From JAJTGZ01 sp964403525 (GTDB taxonomy: Bacteria > Planctomycetota > Phycisphaerae > Phycisphaerales > UBA1924), in NCBI GenBank assembly GCA_964403525.1, contig CAYOGE010000014.1, positions 1-64,000 on the forward strand: a stretch of 64,000 bases of DNA, read 5' to 3'. The notes under the pieces were generated by a model that searched no databases, was not told where the DNA came from, and was given only the letters and a program-made list of their open reading frames with translations. The position numbers and the translations under genes are program-made. Shown one piece after another: positions 25,924-35,022 of the stretch; positions within the stretch are counted from its first letter, which is position 1, and every line of letters begins with the position of its first letter.

Positions 25924-27267
25924 TCAACCCACCCCCGCCCCCTCTTCGATCACGGCCGGCGCATCCTCGCCGCGCACCTCAAGCTGCACCTTGACCACGC
26001 GCGTCGGCTTCGCGTCCGACACGGTGAACACCATCCGCTCGTGCTCAAACCGCTCCCCCTTGGCCGGTATCCGCCCAAGGGTCGTCACCACAAACCCGCC
26101 GACGGTGTCGTAGTCGTCTGAGTCAGGGATCCGCACGCCAAGCGCCTCAAGCGCCTCGTTCACGTCGATAATGCGAGCCGCGGCGTCCAGGTCGGCCTTG
26201 CGGTCGTCGATCCGAAGGACCACGTCGGGCGTCTCGGCGGTCGGGCTCTCGTACTCGTCCTTGATATCGCCGAAGACCTCCTCGACGATGTCCTCGATCG
26301 TGACGATGCCCGCGGTGCCGCCGTACTCGTCTGCGACGATGGCGATGTGCACCTTCTTCTCCATCAGTTCCTTCAGCAGTTCCTTCACCGTCTTGGTCTC
26401 GGGCACGAAGTAGGCCGGGCGCAGCAGCGGGCGCAGCTCAAACGCCTTCCCCGGTCGTGCACCCTCGCCGCCGAGCCAGAGCATCAGGTCCTTCACGTAG
26501 AACAGGCCCACGATCTGGTCCATGCTCTCTTCGTACACCGGGATCCGCGAGTGACGCACCTCGCGCACCTCGCGGATCAGCCGCCCCAGGTCATCGGTCA
26601 GCTCGATCGCCTCGATGTCCGTCCGCGGCGTCATGATCTGCTGAACCGTGAGGTCGCCAAACCGCATCACGCCCTCGAGCATGTCCGCCTCGTCGCCCGG
26701 CAGTGCGCCCGTCGCTTCCGCCTCCTCAACCACCTGCAGAATGTCCTGCTCCGCCTGCTCGCTGTCGTTCTTCTTTTCCACCCCGACAAGCCGGCGCACG
26801 ACCTCGTCAACACCGCGGGCCACCGCGCGCAGCGGTGTAGCGAGCAGCGCCAGGGCGCGCACGGGCGTCGCGCCCCACAGCAGCAGCGACTCCGCCGCGT
26901 AGGTCGACAAGGCCCCAGCAACGACGATCGACCCCAGCCACAGCAGGGCCGCGGCCATCGCCAGCCCCAGGGAGAAGTGGAGCAGTTCCGGGGTCGTATC
27001 ACCACACACGGCCGTCATCCACCAGACCCCCGCGCCATACGCCACCGCATCAAACAGCAGCCTCGCCAGCAGCAGCGCCCGCGAGTGACCGATCGGGTCG
27101 TCCAGGATCGCCGCAACCGCCCGCGGCAGCGACTTCAGCCCCTTCCGCTGGGCCAACTGCTCCGCCTCGGCGAACGTGGCAGCGCGCACCGACAGCGCCA
27201 GCGCCCCCAGCGCTGCCGAGCCGATCACACCGCCAACGCCGATCCAGCCCGCCATCACTGCGCTCAC
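25924..27267 (-). CDS. CorC/HlyC-family CBS-domain membrane protein
   Basis: 447 residues. N-terminal hydrophobic segments at ~1-30, 60-85 and 95-130 (CNNM/DUF21-like). A cytosolic CBS pair follows (~205-325: MTPRTDIEAIELTD, HSRIPVYEESMDQIVGLFYVKDL, IAIVADEYGGTAGIVTIEDI) and then a CorC_HlyC domain (~355-435: DDYDTVGGFVVTTLGRIP). Relatives are linked to magnesium/cobalt handling. The GTG start at 27267 overlaps the stop of ybeY (GTGA), so the two are translated together, a common pairing in bacteria. Confidence 0.88.
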   Translation of the reverse strand: MSAVMAGWIGVGGVIGSAALGALALSVRAATFAEAEQLAQRKGLKSLPRAVAAILDDPIGHSRALLLARLLFDAVAYGAGVWWMTAVCGDTTPELLHFSLGLAMAAALLWLGSIVVAGALSTYAAESLLLWGATPVRALALLATPLRAVARGVDEVVRRLVGVEKKNDSEQAEQDILQVVEEAEATGALPGDEADMLEGVMRFGDLTVQQIMTPRTDIEAIELTDDLGRLIREVREVRHSRIPVYEESMDQIVGLFYVKDLMLWLGGEGARPGKAFELRPLLRPAYFVPETKTVKELLKELMEKKVHIAIVADEYGGTAGIVTIEDIVEEVFGDIKDEYESPTAETPDVVLRIDDRKADLDAAARIIDVNEALEALGVRIPDSDDYDTVGGFVVTTLGRIPAKGERFEHERMVFTVSDAKPTRVVKVQLEVRGEDAPAVIEEGAGVG

Positions 27268-27827
27268 CGCTCACCCCCCATCGCCGGCCCATTGCGATCG
27301 ACCCGCTGCTCCGTCGCAAACGTCGCGCCCACCCCCAGAGTCTCCATTACCCGGTCTTCCGCCGCGTGCATGCGGGCGTACGCAGCATCGTCGTGGTCGT
27401 CGTGCCCGAGGCAGTGGAGCAGCCCGTGCACCGCGTACAGCAGGAGCTCTCGCCGCGCCGCGTGCCCACGGCTGGCTCCCTGCCGCTGCGCTTCGTCCAG
27501 GCAGAGCAGGAGGTCGGCCTCGACGACGCCCTTGTTCGCCATGCCGTCCTGGGGATCAGTCAGGTCGAACGTGATGACGTCGGTCGTCCCCTCGGCTCCG
27601 CAGAACTCCTCATGTGCCTTCGCCATCTCAACATCGCCAACCACGCGCGCCGAGATCGCCCCGGCCACGTTCAACACGCTCCCGGCCCGCGATAGGTGAT
27701 CCTGGAGCCATGCCAGATCGCCAGCCGGCAGCCGGCCCGTGCCATCCACAACCTCAACGGTCAGCCCTGCCGGCCGTGTTGGATCCGCCGCCGCTGAGTC
27801 TCGAGATGGTGCGCCTTCGTTTGGCAT
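27264..27827 (-). CDS. ybeY: Endoribonuclease YbeY
   Basis: 187 residues. Zinc-dependent endonuclease involved in rRNA maturation and ribosome quality control. The signature is HGLLHCLGHDDHD at 134-146 (usual form HGxLHLxGxDH; here the third His is one residue further along). Before it come TTDVITFDLT and ADLLLCLDEA, as in the family. The N-terminal ~20 residues are extra and Ala/Pro-rich. It overlaps the CorC-like gene downstream by 4 bases. Confidence 0.92.
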   Translation of the reverse strand: MPNEGAPSRDSAAADPTRPAGLTVEVVDGTGRLPAGDLAWLQDHLSRAGSVLNVAGAISARVVGDVEMAKAHEEFCGAEGTTDVITFDLTDPQDGMANKGVVEADLLLCLDEAQRQGASRGHAARRELLLYAVHGLLHCLGHDDHDDAAYARMHAAEDRVMETLGVGATFATEQRVDRNGPAMGGER

Positions 27828-27956
27828 GGACTGGCCAGCGTTGATCCTATCTCACCGGAGAGTGTCGGCCAGCAAACCCGTGCCAAGATTCCAAACAAAA
27901 ACCAATCAGTTTGCGTGGCTTGCACTGTACACGCAGCTGCGAACATCGAAATCTTG

Positions 27957-28898
27957 TTATCGGACGTCCAGAACCAGGAGTCGCTCGGGGCTGACTGTGA
28001 GATTGAGGCGTGTGCCGATCCCGTCGGCCGCGGCTGCTTCACCGTCCAGTTGGAGCCGCGCATGCGGTTCAACTTCAACCGCCAGCCGCGCGGCCCGCGC
28101 GCGAACAACGGTCGCCCCGCTCCGCAAGCGCAGGCGCACCAGCGCCGCCAGTGCTTCGACCGCGGTCTCTGCTGGAATAAAGCAGGCATCGAGCAAGCCA
28201 TCACAGGGGTCCGCCTCGGGGCACGGGTCGATCCGCAGGGCGTACTGCCGACAGTTCGCGACAACCAGCATCCCCCGTCCATCGATCACAGGCTCCGTAT
28301 CGCCCTCGCGCCACACCCGAACGTGTGAGATGGCGGGACTCGCCAGTTCTCCAACGATCGGGCCCGCATATGCCCGGTGCCCCACCGCCTTGGTGCGGCA
28401 TGCGTGCAGGCGGTGCACGACCCCCGCGTCTGGCCCAACCGAAGCCATCAGCAGGAACGGCAACGATTGTCGGGGTAGCAACGCACCGCCCGCGCCGTTC
28501 CACTCGCACCGGCCGACATCGCAAGAAACGGTCCGCCCGCGCAGGATGGCCCTCAAGAGTCGGTTGGGGTTGGTGTCCATGCCGAACTCCCGGGCGAACA
28601 GATTCTCGTTCCCCGCGGGCAGGTGATAGATCGGCACAGCCATCGCCGCACAGGTCGATGCGACGCTCAGAACCGTCCCGTCACCGCCGGCGACCACGGC
28701 AGCGCTCGCGCCGCTTATCGCTTGCTTCAAGTCAACCGGAGGCAAGCCTTTGCCCAGATTCACGCGGTCAGCCGCAATGCCAAGGCTTCGGAGAGCCTCA
28801 GCCGCTGCGCCGGCGATCGCAGCCGCTCGCCCCGACCCCGACCCTTGATTGGCCACAATCACCACGCGCACGCGTCGAGCGTATCTCGCCCGCGGCAT
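27957..28898 (-). CDS. Diacylglycerol kinase-like (DAGK catalytic domain) protein
   Basis: 313 residues from ATG 28898; the 40 in-frame residues before it overlap the leader of the divergent gene and lack protein character. The fold is marked by RVVIVANQGSGSGRA at 11-25 (phosphate-binding start), GGDGT at 71-75 and LPAGNENLFAREFGM. The C-terminal beta-sandwich ends with LQLDGEAAAADG. Members phosphorylate diacylglycerol, sphingoid bases or similar lipids with ATP; the actual lipid is unknown. It is transcribed divergently from the transglutaminase-like gene 84 bases away. Confidence 0.85.
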   Translation of the reverse strand: MPRARYARRVRVVIVANQGSGSGRAAAIAGAAAEALRSLGIAADRVNLGKGLPPVDLKQAISGASAAVVAGGDGTVLSVASTCAAMAVPIYHLPAGNENLFAREFGMDTNPNRLLRAILRGRTVSCDVGRCEWNGAGGALLPRQSLPFLLMASVGPDAGVVHRLHACRTKAVGHRAYAGPIVGELASPAISHVRVWREGDTEPVIDGRGMLVVANCRQYALRIDPCPEADPCDGLLDACFIPAETAVEALAALVRLRLRSGATVVRARAARLAVEVEPHARLQLDGEAAAADGIGTRLNLTVSPERLLVLDVR

Positions 28899-28981
28899 GC
28901 GCGACCCGTCGCGACGCCGACCAAAGACGGGGGAGCAGTGAATGTGGGAACCAATCGTGCCGGCGGGCGTTAGAATGTTGT

Positions 28982-30883
28982 ATGCGCCGCACCGCCATCG
29001 CACTTGTTGCCGCAACAACCCTCACCGTGGCGGGGCTCGCGGTGCAGCCAGCGCCGAAACCCGCCGTCACACCACCGGCCCAGCCGGCCGGCTCTGCGGT
29101 CGCAAAGCCGTTCGACGCGCTCACGCTCCGCCTGCGTGCAACGCTCGATCAGGCCGCCGCGGGTGGTGACTTCGCCGCGGCGTCGGCCACGGTCAGCGCA
29201 CTTTGGGACTGGACCTGCGTGAACGTTCCGGCGGACCAGCCGGAGGTCATCCTGGAGGTCGCCTCTGCGCAGCGGATGATGGGGCACCTGACGAAGTTCA
29301 ACGGTGACAAGAAGGGGCTGCTGGCCTTCCTCCGCGCGTCGCCGCGCCTGGCGAACGCGCTGGCGTTTCAGATCGTCGCCAGCGACGCCGACGAACCCGC
29401 CGCTGCGCTCGCGGTGCTCGACGCGCTTCGTGCGAAGTTCCCCGCGGCCCAGCTCGAGGCGTTCGCCAATCTCACCGCCGCGATCTGCGTCGTCTACGAC
29501 CGGCCGGTGGTCAAGCAGGTCAACGAGAACAAGGGCGAGGGCGTCTCCGCCGCTGAGGCGTTCCAGTTCTACACGACGTTCGAGTCGCGCATGGTCTTCC
29601 CGCCGCGCACGATGCCCGTCGAGCTGCTCGTCTACACGATCGATCCCGGCGCAAAGCTCGACGAACTGGCCTGGGCGCTCAACCGCTACGGCGGCCAGCG
29701 CGACGTGGGGCCGCGCTACTCAGAGATCCACTACGACAACGACCACTTCAAGCGGGGCAAAGAGAAGAAGGTGACCACCGAAGGGTTCAACCTCTTCAAC
29801 ATCAAGAAATACGGCGGGATCTGCGCCGATCAGGCCCACTTCGCAAGCACCGTAGGGAAGGCGATCGGCGTCCCCGCGGTGGTCGACGCGGGCCAGGGGA
29901 GCGGCGTTGCGCACGCGTGGCTCGGTTACCTGAAGAAGCAGGGGCGGCGCGTGGAGTGGAACTTTGACGCGGGACGCTACAACGAATACGAGGACATCCG
30001 CGGGAGCGTGATCGACCCGCAGACCGGGGCGCAGATGCCCGACGGGACCCTCGCCCTCACCGCGGAGGCGATCGGCGTCCCCGACGCGGCACGCCAGGCG
30101 TCGACGGCCTTTGTTGACGCGGCCCAGCGACTCCGCAAGCTCACCGGCACACCGTCACCGACGGGGCTGGAGATCACCGGCAAGCTCGCCGCGCGGACCG
30201 GCAGCGCCGACGACCGGCTCGCCCTGCTGCAAGCCGCACTGACACTCTACAGCGCCAACCACAACGCGTGGAACACGCTGCGCGCGATGGCCTCGGCCAA
30301 GGAACTCACGCTCGAGCAGAAAAAACTGTGGGCCGAATCACTGCAGCGCCTCTGCGGTGAGCGCTACCCCGACTTCACGCTCGCCGTGCTCATCCCCATG
30401 ATCCAGACGGTCGACGACGTCGCGCAGCAGGGTTCGATGTGGGAAGCGGTTTACAAAGGCTTGCGCATGTCACGCCCCGACCTGGCGGCCGAGGTGCTGA
30501 TCGAGCAAGGGAAGATGTGGGACAAGGCCGATGCGCCAGACAAGGCGTACAACTGCTTCACCTCCGCGGCCTACCAGTTCATCTCAAAGAGCCCCGCTTC
30601 GGTCGAGGCGTTGGAACGCTGCGAGACCATGCTCCAGAAGCGGCACGCCCAGGGTGAGGTGCTCGCCACCTACGCCAACGCCTGGAAGCGCCTGACCAAA
30701 CCGAAGGACATGGCCCGCGAGTTCCTCGCTCAGAGCAACTGGTACAGGGTCGGCACGCGCTACGCCGAGTTGCTCGATGCCGACGGCCAGGGACGCAAGG
30801 CCGAACAGGTTCGGAAGGCGCTCGGTGAAGACCAGCAGTCAATCGATCGGCGCGACCGGCAGCAGCAGAAAAACGGAGGCTGA
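28982..30883 (+). CDS. Exported transglutaminase-like protein
   Basis: 633 residues. Signal peptide-like MRRTAIALVAATTLTVAGLA, then an Ala/Pro stretch and a helical region. The core (~270-345) has the transglutaminase-like triad: C281 in GGICADQAHFAS, H311 in GVAHAWLGYL and D329 in WNFDAGRY. The C-terminal ~270 residues are helical and TPR-like, without a named family. Such domains act as proteases, peptidoglycan hydrolases or cross-linkers; the reaction here is unknown. ATG 28982 starts the signal peptide; a much longer in-frame ORF upstream is antisense to the lipid-kinase gene and is not used. Confidence 0.75.
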   Translation: MRRTAIALVAATTLTVAGLAVQPAPKPAVTPPAQPAGSAVAKPFDALTLRLRATLDQAAAGGDFAAASATVSALWDWTCVNVPADQPEVILEVASAQRMMGHLTKFNGDKKGLLAFLRASPRLANALAFQIVASDADEPAAALAVLDALRAKFPAAQLEAFANLTAAICVVYDRPVVKQVNENKGEGVSAAEAFQFYTTFESRMVFPPRTMPVELLVYTIDPGAKLDELAWALNRYGGQRDVGPRYSEIHYDNDHFKRGKEKKVTTEGFNLFNIKKYGGICADQAHFASTVGKAIGVPAVVDAGQGSGVAHAWLGYLKKQGRRVEWNFDAGRYNEYEDIRGSVIDPQTGAQMPDGTLALTAEAIGVPDAARQASTAFVDAAQRLRKLTGTPSPTGLEITGKLAARTGSADDRLALLQAALTLYSANHNAWNTLRAMASAKELTLEQKKLWAESLQRLCGERYPDFTLAVLIPMIQTVDDVAQQGSMWEAVYKGLRMSRPDLAAEVLIEQGKMWDKADAPDKAYNCFTSAAYQFISKSPASVEALERCETMLQKRHAQGEVLATYANAWKRLTKPKDMAREFLAQSNWYRVGTRYAELLDADGQGRKAEQVRKALGEDQQSIDRRDRQQQKNGG

Positions 30884-30983
30884 AGGGTGTCTGCGGTCTG
30901 GCTCGCGTGGTTCTCATGCATCGAGCGGCACACGATTTGGGGTGTGGGACAGGGGAGCAGGTTCAGTTTTGGGTGTCATCGGC

Positions 30984-31011
30984 TTGCAAACCGCTGGATT
31001 CACGGTAGATT
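30984..31011 (+). promoter_or_regulatory. Probable promoter of CTERM gene 1
   Basis: TTGCAA (30984-30989) and TAGATT (31006-31011) are separated by 16 bases, about 75 bases before ATG 31084, which has a good GAGGAGAGAG ribosome site. Confidence 0.45.
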
Positions 31012-31083
31012 TGTACGAGTAATGCGGCCTCCCCGGCACTCTGTTGCGCCGGCGGGCAGGGCTGCAATTGAGGAGAGAGAGAA

Positions 31084-31911
31084 ATGAACCGCAAGGTGAT
31101 TGCTTTGCTGTGTGCCTGTGCATGCGGCGTTCCTGCGTTGGGCCAGACGGCCACCGTCGACGGCACCCGCGACGGCGCGTACGGGGCTTCGTACTGGGAC
31201 CAGAACACCCAGACCGGCTTCGGCGACAACTCAAACGAGATCGACAACCTGTACTCGATGAACAACCTGAGCACGCTGTTCCTCTTCCTGGGTGGAAACC
31301 AGGTGGCAGGGAACAACCTCGACCTGTTCATCAGCACCGGCGCCGCGGGCCAGAACACCCTCGCGAACTTCTCAAACGGCGCATTCAACGGCGCCCAGTT
31401 CGACAGCGGCTTCAACGCCACGCACTACATCACCGCGAACTACTCGGGCGGCGCGTGGTACGTGGACATCTCCGTCTACAACTCCGGCAGCAACAGCTGG
31501 TCGGGGTCGTACGCCGGGAACTACTTCGGCGGAACGTGGTACGCCAACGGCGTCTCCGGCATTGTCGCGGCCCAGAACAACGCCAACACCGCCGGCGTCA
31601 CCGGCGGCAGCGGCGCATCCTCTGGTGCCGGCGTCACCACCGGCGCGGAGTTCGCCCTCCCCTTCGCCTGGCTGGGGATCACCGCTACCAGCACCCCCGC
31701 GATCGCCGGTTACATCACCAACGGCGACCGCAGCTTCACCTCGAACCAGTTCATCGGCGGCATTACCCCGCCTCAGGGGAACCTCGGCGGTGGCCCCAAT
31801 GTGAATATGGCGAACCTTGGTGGCACCCAGTACGTCGTCGTCCCGACCCCGGGCTCCGCCGTGCTGATGGGTGTCGGCATGGCCGCGGCGGTGCGCCGTC
31901 GTCGTGTCTGA
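31084..31911 (+). CDS. Exported CTERM-tagged surface protein 1
   Basis: 275 residues. Signal peptide (NRKVIALLCACACGVPALGQ), then a Gly/Asn/Ser-rich body starting TVDGTRDGAYG and containing NTQTGFGDNSNEIDN and TSNQFIGGITPPQGNLGGG. The end is a CTERM-type sorting tail: VPTPG, a hydrophobic segment, then RRRR. Such tails (PEP-CTERM and relatives) are recognised by exosortase-type systems and mark cell-surface or matrix proteins; no exosortase is in the window. It is a close paralogue of the gene at 32311-33165. The function of the body is unknown. Confidence 0.82.
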   Translation: MNRKVIALLCACACGVPALGQTATVDGTRDGAYGASYWDQNTQTGFGDNSNEIDNLYSMNNLSTLFLFLGGNQVAGNNLDLFISTGAAGQNTLANFSNGAFNGAQFDSGFNATHYITANYSGGAWYVDISVYNSGSNSWSGSYAGNYFGGTWYANGVSGIVAAQNNANTAGVTGGSGASSGAGVTTGAEFALPFAWLGITATSTPAIAGYITNGDRSFTSNQFIGGITPPQGNLGGGPNVNMANLGGTQYVVVPTPGSAVLMGVGMAAAVRRRRV

Positions 31912-31939
31912 TGTCTTTGCGGGCCCTCTCGCCCACTCG

Positions 31940-31970
31940 CCCCGGTCTGCTGACCGCGAACCGGGGTCTT
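31940..31970 (+). terminator. Weak hairpin after CTERM gene 1
   Basis: CCCCGGT (31940-31946) pairs with ACCGGGG (31960-31966); only a short T-containing tail follows. It may end the first CTERM transcript. The rest of the gap to 32310 holds the next promoter and leader only. Confidence 0.35.
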
Positions 31971-32086
31971 GCTGATCTGCGCGCACTGCCGGTTGCCGTT
32001 TGGGTCCTTGGCACCCTGAGTCGGTGTCCGACAGCGCGAGCCTCCGAAATGTAACCGATTTCATCACTTGTTTTAAGGGTCTTCCC

Positions 32087-32114
32087 TTGACGCTTGTGCC
32101 GTGCGCTGTATGTT
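32087..32114 (+). promoter_or_regulatory. Probable promoter of CTERM gene 2
   Basis: TTGACG (32087-32092) and TATGTT (32109-32114) with a 16-base spacer, ~200 bases before ATG 32311. The leader is therefore long; the ribosome site is GGGAGG at 7-base spacing. Confidence 0.5.
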
Positions 32115-32310
32115 GAAATCGCTCTCGGTGTACTTGTCAGGTCCGCCGAGAGCGTCGACCAGTTGCGCGATCCGTGCCCTCGCGGAATCGCTTGACGATC
32201 AACGTTGTGTTTGATCGGGCGCCGTTTTTGTGGCCGGGGTTTTGTCACCTCGGAGGCAGCGCCCGCGTGGAGTAGAGCCGGCGTAAAGCCGGATTTAGGG
32301 AGGATTTCAG

Positions 32311-33165
32311 ATGAAGATCGCTGCAGTGCTCGTGCTCGCGCTCGCCGGTTCGGCCATGGCTCAGACCTTGGACGGCACGCGGGACGGCTCGTACGCCAAC
32401 CTGTTCAACCAGAACACGCAGACCGGGTTCGGCGACAACGCCTCAGAGCTCGACAACTTCTCGTGGTCGTCCGACGGTACGAACCTCTACCTGTTCATCG
32501 GCGGCAACATCGAGGCCAACGGCAACCGCATGGTGTTCTTCTTCTCGACCAGCAACCCCGGCCAGAGCACGCTCAACGGCCTGGGCGGCGGCGACTTTGA
32601 CCGCATGCACGTGACGTTCGACGCGGGCTTCGGCGGCGCATCGCGTTGGGTTTCGTTCAACGCGGCCAACACCGATCAGCTCTACGGCAACGCGGGCTCG
32701 TACAACGGCTCGTCGTGGTCTGAGGAGTACGTCGGCAACAGCACCGTCGGCGGCGCCACGTTCAACCCCAACGGCACCAGCGGCATCAGAGCGATCCTGA
32801 ACAACTCGAACACGGGCGGCGTCACCGGTGGCAGCGGCGTGGGCGATAGCAGCGCGGCCGCGCTGGTCAACACGGGCCTTGAGCTCTGCATTCCCCTGTC
32901 GTGGCTCGGCTACACCGGTGGCCAGATCCGCGTCGCCGGCTGGGTCAACGGCGGTGACAACAGCTACGCCAGCAACCAGTTCATCGGTGGCTTCCAGGGT
33001 GGCCAGGGCAACCTGGGAAGCGATGGCAACGGTGTCTATACCGGCAACGCCAACTTCGATCTCAACGACTTCGACGGCGACCAGTATGTCACGATCGTCC
33101 CGACCCCGGGCGTCGCGGGCCTGCTCGGCCTGGGCGCTCTGGCCATGGGCCGCCGCCGCCGCTGA
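32311..33165 (+). CDS. Exported CTERM-tagged surface protein 2
   Basis: 284 residues, paralogue of the preceding gene. Signal peptide MKIAAVLVLALAGSAMAQ, then LDGTRDGSYANLFNQNTQTG, a Gly/Asn-rich body with SNQFIGGFQGGQGNLG, and the tail VPTPGVAGLLGLGALAMGRR-x-RR. The tail is of the CTERM type and predicts surface sorting. It has its own promoter and a terminator after it, so it can be expressed separately from its neighbour. Function unknown. Confidence 0.82.
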   Translation: MKIAAVLVLALAGSAMAQTLDGTRDGSYANLFNQNTQTGFGDNASELDNFSWSSDGTNLYLFIGGNIEANGNRMVFFFSTSNPGQSTLNGLGGGDFDRMHVTFDAGFGGASRWVSFNAANTDQLYGNAGSYNGSSWSEEYVGNSTVGGATFNPNGTSGIRAILNNSNTGGVTGGSGVGDSSAAALVNTGLELCIPLSWLGYTGGQIRVAGWVNGGDNSYASNQFIGGFQGGQGNLGSDGNGVYTGNANFDLNDFDGDQYVTIVPTPGVAGLLGLGALAMGRRRR

Positions 33166-33210
33166 ATAGACCTGCATACACGCCGGCGATGGCGCCGGCT
33201 CTGACTGATC

Positions 33211-33248
33211 GGCAAGGGCCGCCCGCGAGGGTGGCCCTTGCTGCGTTT
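33211..33248 (+). terminator. Terminator after CTERM gene 2
   Basis: GCAAGGGCC (33212-33220) pairs with GGCCCTTGC (33233-33241), followed by TGCGTTTT. A second hairpin (GCCGGCGATGGCGCCGGC) lies just before it. Confidence 0.75.
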
Positions 33249-33393
33249 TGCACCGGTCACGCGCGGAAGAACTGGGTCGGCGGCCGCGTGACGTGTGGGA
33301 AGCGGCCCTGCGGATCGCGCGTATTGACTCTCGGCCTTGTGCCGTGCGTGCTCGTGAGCGCTGTCGCTGCGCTTCCGCACGGGGTTCGTAACG

Positions 33394-34041
33394 TCACGTC
33401 GTGCCGTACATCCGGTCGCCCGCGTCGCCCAGGCCTGGCAGGATGTACCCGCGGTCGTTGAGCTGGCGGTCGAGCGCGGCGGAGTAGATCGGCACGTTCG
33501 GGTGAGCGGCGCCCAGCGTGCGCACGCCCTCGGGAGACGCGACGAGGCAGATCATCCGCAGGTCGCGTGCTCCCGCGGCGCGGAGGGTGTCGATCGCTGC
33601 GAGGGCGCTGCCGCCGGTTGCGAGCATGGGGTCAACGAGGATGACCGGGCCGGAGGCGAGGTCGCTCGGCAGGCGGTTGAGGTAGGCGATCGGCTTGAGG
33701 GTCTTCTCGTCACGAGCAAGGCCCAGGTGGCCCACGCGTGCCTCGGGCATCATCTCCAGGATGCCCTCGGCCATCCCCAGGCCCGAGCGCAGCACCGGCA
33801 CCACCGTGATCGTGCCCGACAGCCGCCGGCAGCGGGTGCGCTCCATGGGTGTATCGACATCAACCTCAGTCGTGGGCAGTTCGCGCGTCACCTCGTGCAC
33901 CATGAGGCCGGCGATCTGGTAGAGCAGCGCCCGGAACGGGCGGTGCGAGACCGACTTGTCGCGGATCCAGCTCAGCTTGTGCTGGATCAGCGGGTGGTCA
34001 AAGACGGTGAGGTTGGGGTGCTGCGGGTGCGTACGGGCCAT
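33394..34041 (-). CDS. upp: Uracil phosphoribosyltransferase
   Basis: 215 residues. Makes UMP from uracil and PRPP in pyrimidine salvage. The N-terminal HPLIQHKLSWIRDKSVSHRPFR, the central VPVLRSGLGMAEGIL and the PRPP-binding VDPMLATGGSALAAIDTL are all present, and the C-terminal GYILPGLGDAGDRMYGT is the uracil-binding end. It begins 12 bases after the motB stop, so it is probably transcribed with motA-motB, an unusual companion. Confidence 0.96.
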   Translation of the reverse strand: MARTHPQHPNLTVFDHPLIQHKLSWIRDKSVSHRPFRALLYQIAGLMVHEVTRELPTTEVDVDTPMERTRCRRLSGTITVVPVLRSGLGMAEGILEMMPEARVGHLGLARDEKTLKPIAYLNRLPSDLASGPVILVDPMLATGGSALAAIDTLRAAGARDLRMICLVASPEGVRTLGAAHPNVPIYSAALDRQLNDRGYILPGLGDAGDRMYGTT

Positions 34042-34053
34042 GGCGGGAGCGTA

Positions 34054-34971
34054 TCAACGCCCCGGCTCGACCGAGTTGGGGTCCTCGGGCGCGATGTCCT
34101 TGCTCTGGATGATCGTCGCCCGCTGGTTCTTCCGGTTCGAGTTTGGGTTGATGTCGGCCCGCGGGACAACACGGTCCATGTCCGAGCAGGCGACGACCCG
34201 CAGACGCCGCCACGGAACGCCGGACTTTGCCAGTTCTTCCGCAACGGCGTAGGCACGCTCGTAGCTGAGCCTGAAGCCCGCGCCCGAGCCGGTCGGAGCA
34301 CCGCCGGCGAACGGCGACACCTCCTGCAGTCCGGTCTGGGTGCCCGCGGCCCGCTCGGCGGTCTTTGCTTCGCTGGCCGAGACATGCCCGCGCACCTCGA
34401 TGATCCACTGCTTGCCGAGCAGCTCCTTGTTGGCAACCGCCTCGATCGCCGAGCGGCTGCTGCGCGAGAGCATCGACGACCCGTCGTCAAACTCGACGGT
34501 GAGGTTGGGCGTCAGCTCGGTGCTGTTGGGGCTGGCCGCCTGCTGGCCGGCGGCGCCGTCAACACCCTTGCGACGCTTCTGCTCCTGCACCTTGTTCCAG
34601 TCGGCGAGGAACTTGCGGTCCGCGGCGCTCTTGCTGTTGGCCTTGGGCACGTTGTGGAAGGCCTCGCGCATGCCCATCTGCAGCTCGATCAGGTTCGCAT
34701 CCGCCTGCGAGATTTCCGACGGGCTGTTCTCGGCCTTTTCTCCGCCGGGCCCGCCCGACTCTTTCTTCGGCGCCATGTTCATGGCCAGGAGGATGACGAA
34801 GAAGCCCATCAGCAGCGCCACGTTGTCGGCGAAAGAGATCAGCCACTCTGGCGCACCCGCGTGCTCCTCGTGCCCGCCGCCGTGCGCAGGGCCGTGCGAG
34901 GCGTGCGGCTTGTGCCCGCCCTTGCTGTGCTCTTCGCCGCCGCCCTCGTTGTGCCCGTGGTCTTCTGCCAT
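34054..34971 (-). CDS. motB: Flagellar motor stator protein MotB
   Basis: 305 residues. With MotA it forms the ion-conducting stator anchored to peptidoglycan. The first 37 residues hold nine histidines (MAEDHGHNEG...), unlike typical MotB. The single membrane helix follows, with the conserved ion-carrying aspartate D49 in WLISFADNVALLMGFFVILL. The periplasmic part ends in an OmpA-like domain (~160-290: IIEVRGHVSASEAK, LSYERAYAVAEELAKSG, RVVACSD). It lies 51 bases after motA. Confidence 0.88.
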   Translation of the reverse strand: MAEDHGHNEGGGEEHSKGGHKPHASHGPAHGGGHEEHAGAPEWLISFADNVALLMGFFVILLAMNMAPKKESGGPGGEKAENSPSEISQADANLIELQMGMREAFHNVPKANSKSAADRKFLADWNKVQEQKRRKGVDGAAGQQAASPNSTELTPNLTVEFDDGSSMLSRSSRSAIEAVANKELLGKQWIIEVRGHVSASEAKTAERAAGTQTGLQEVSPFAGGAPTGSGAGFRLSYERAYAVAEELAKSGVPWRRLRVVACSDMDRVVPRADINPNSNRKNQRATIIQSKDIAPEDPNSVEPGR

Positions 34972-35022
34972 GTGTGTGCGTCCGCTCTACCGCCGCCCTG
35001 GGGCGGTCGATGGTTCTTGCAA

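Noticed and set aside
28325..28981. Upstream extension of the transglutaminase-like ORF
   Set aside because: Antisense to the lipid-kinase gene; the signal peptide begins at ATG 28982.
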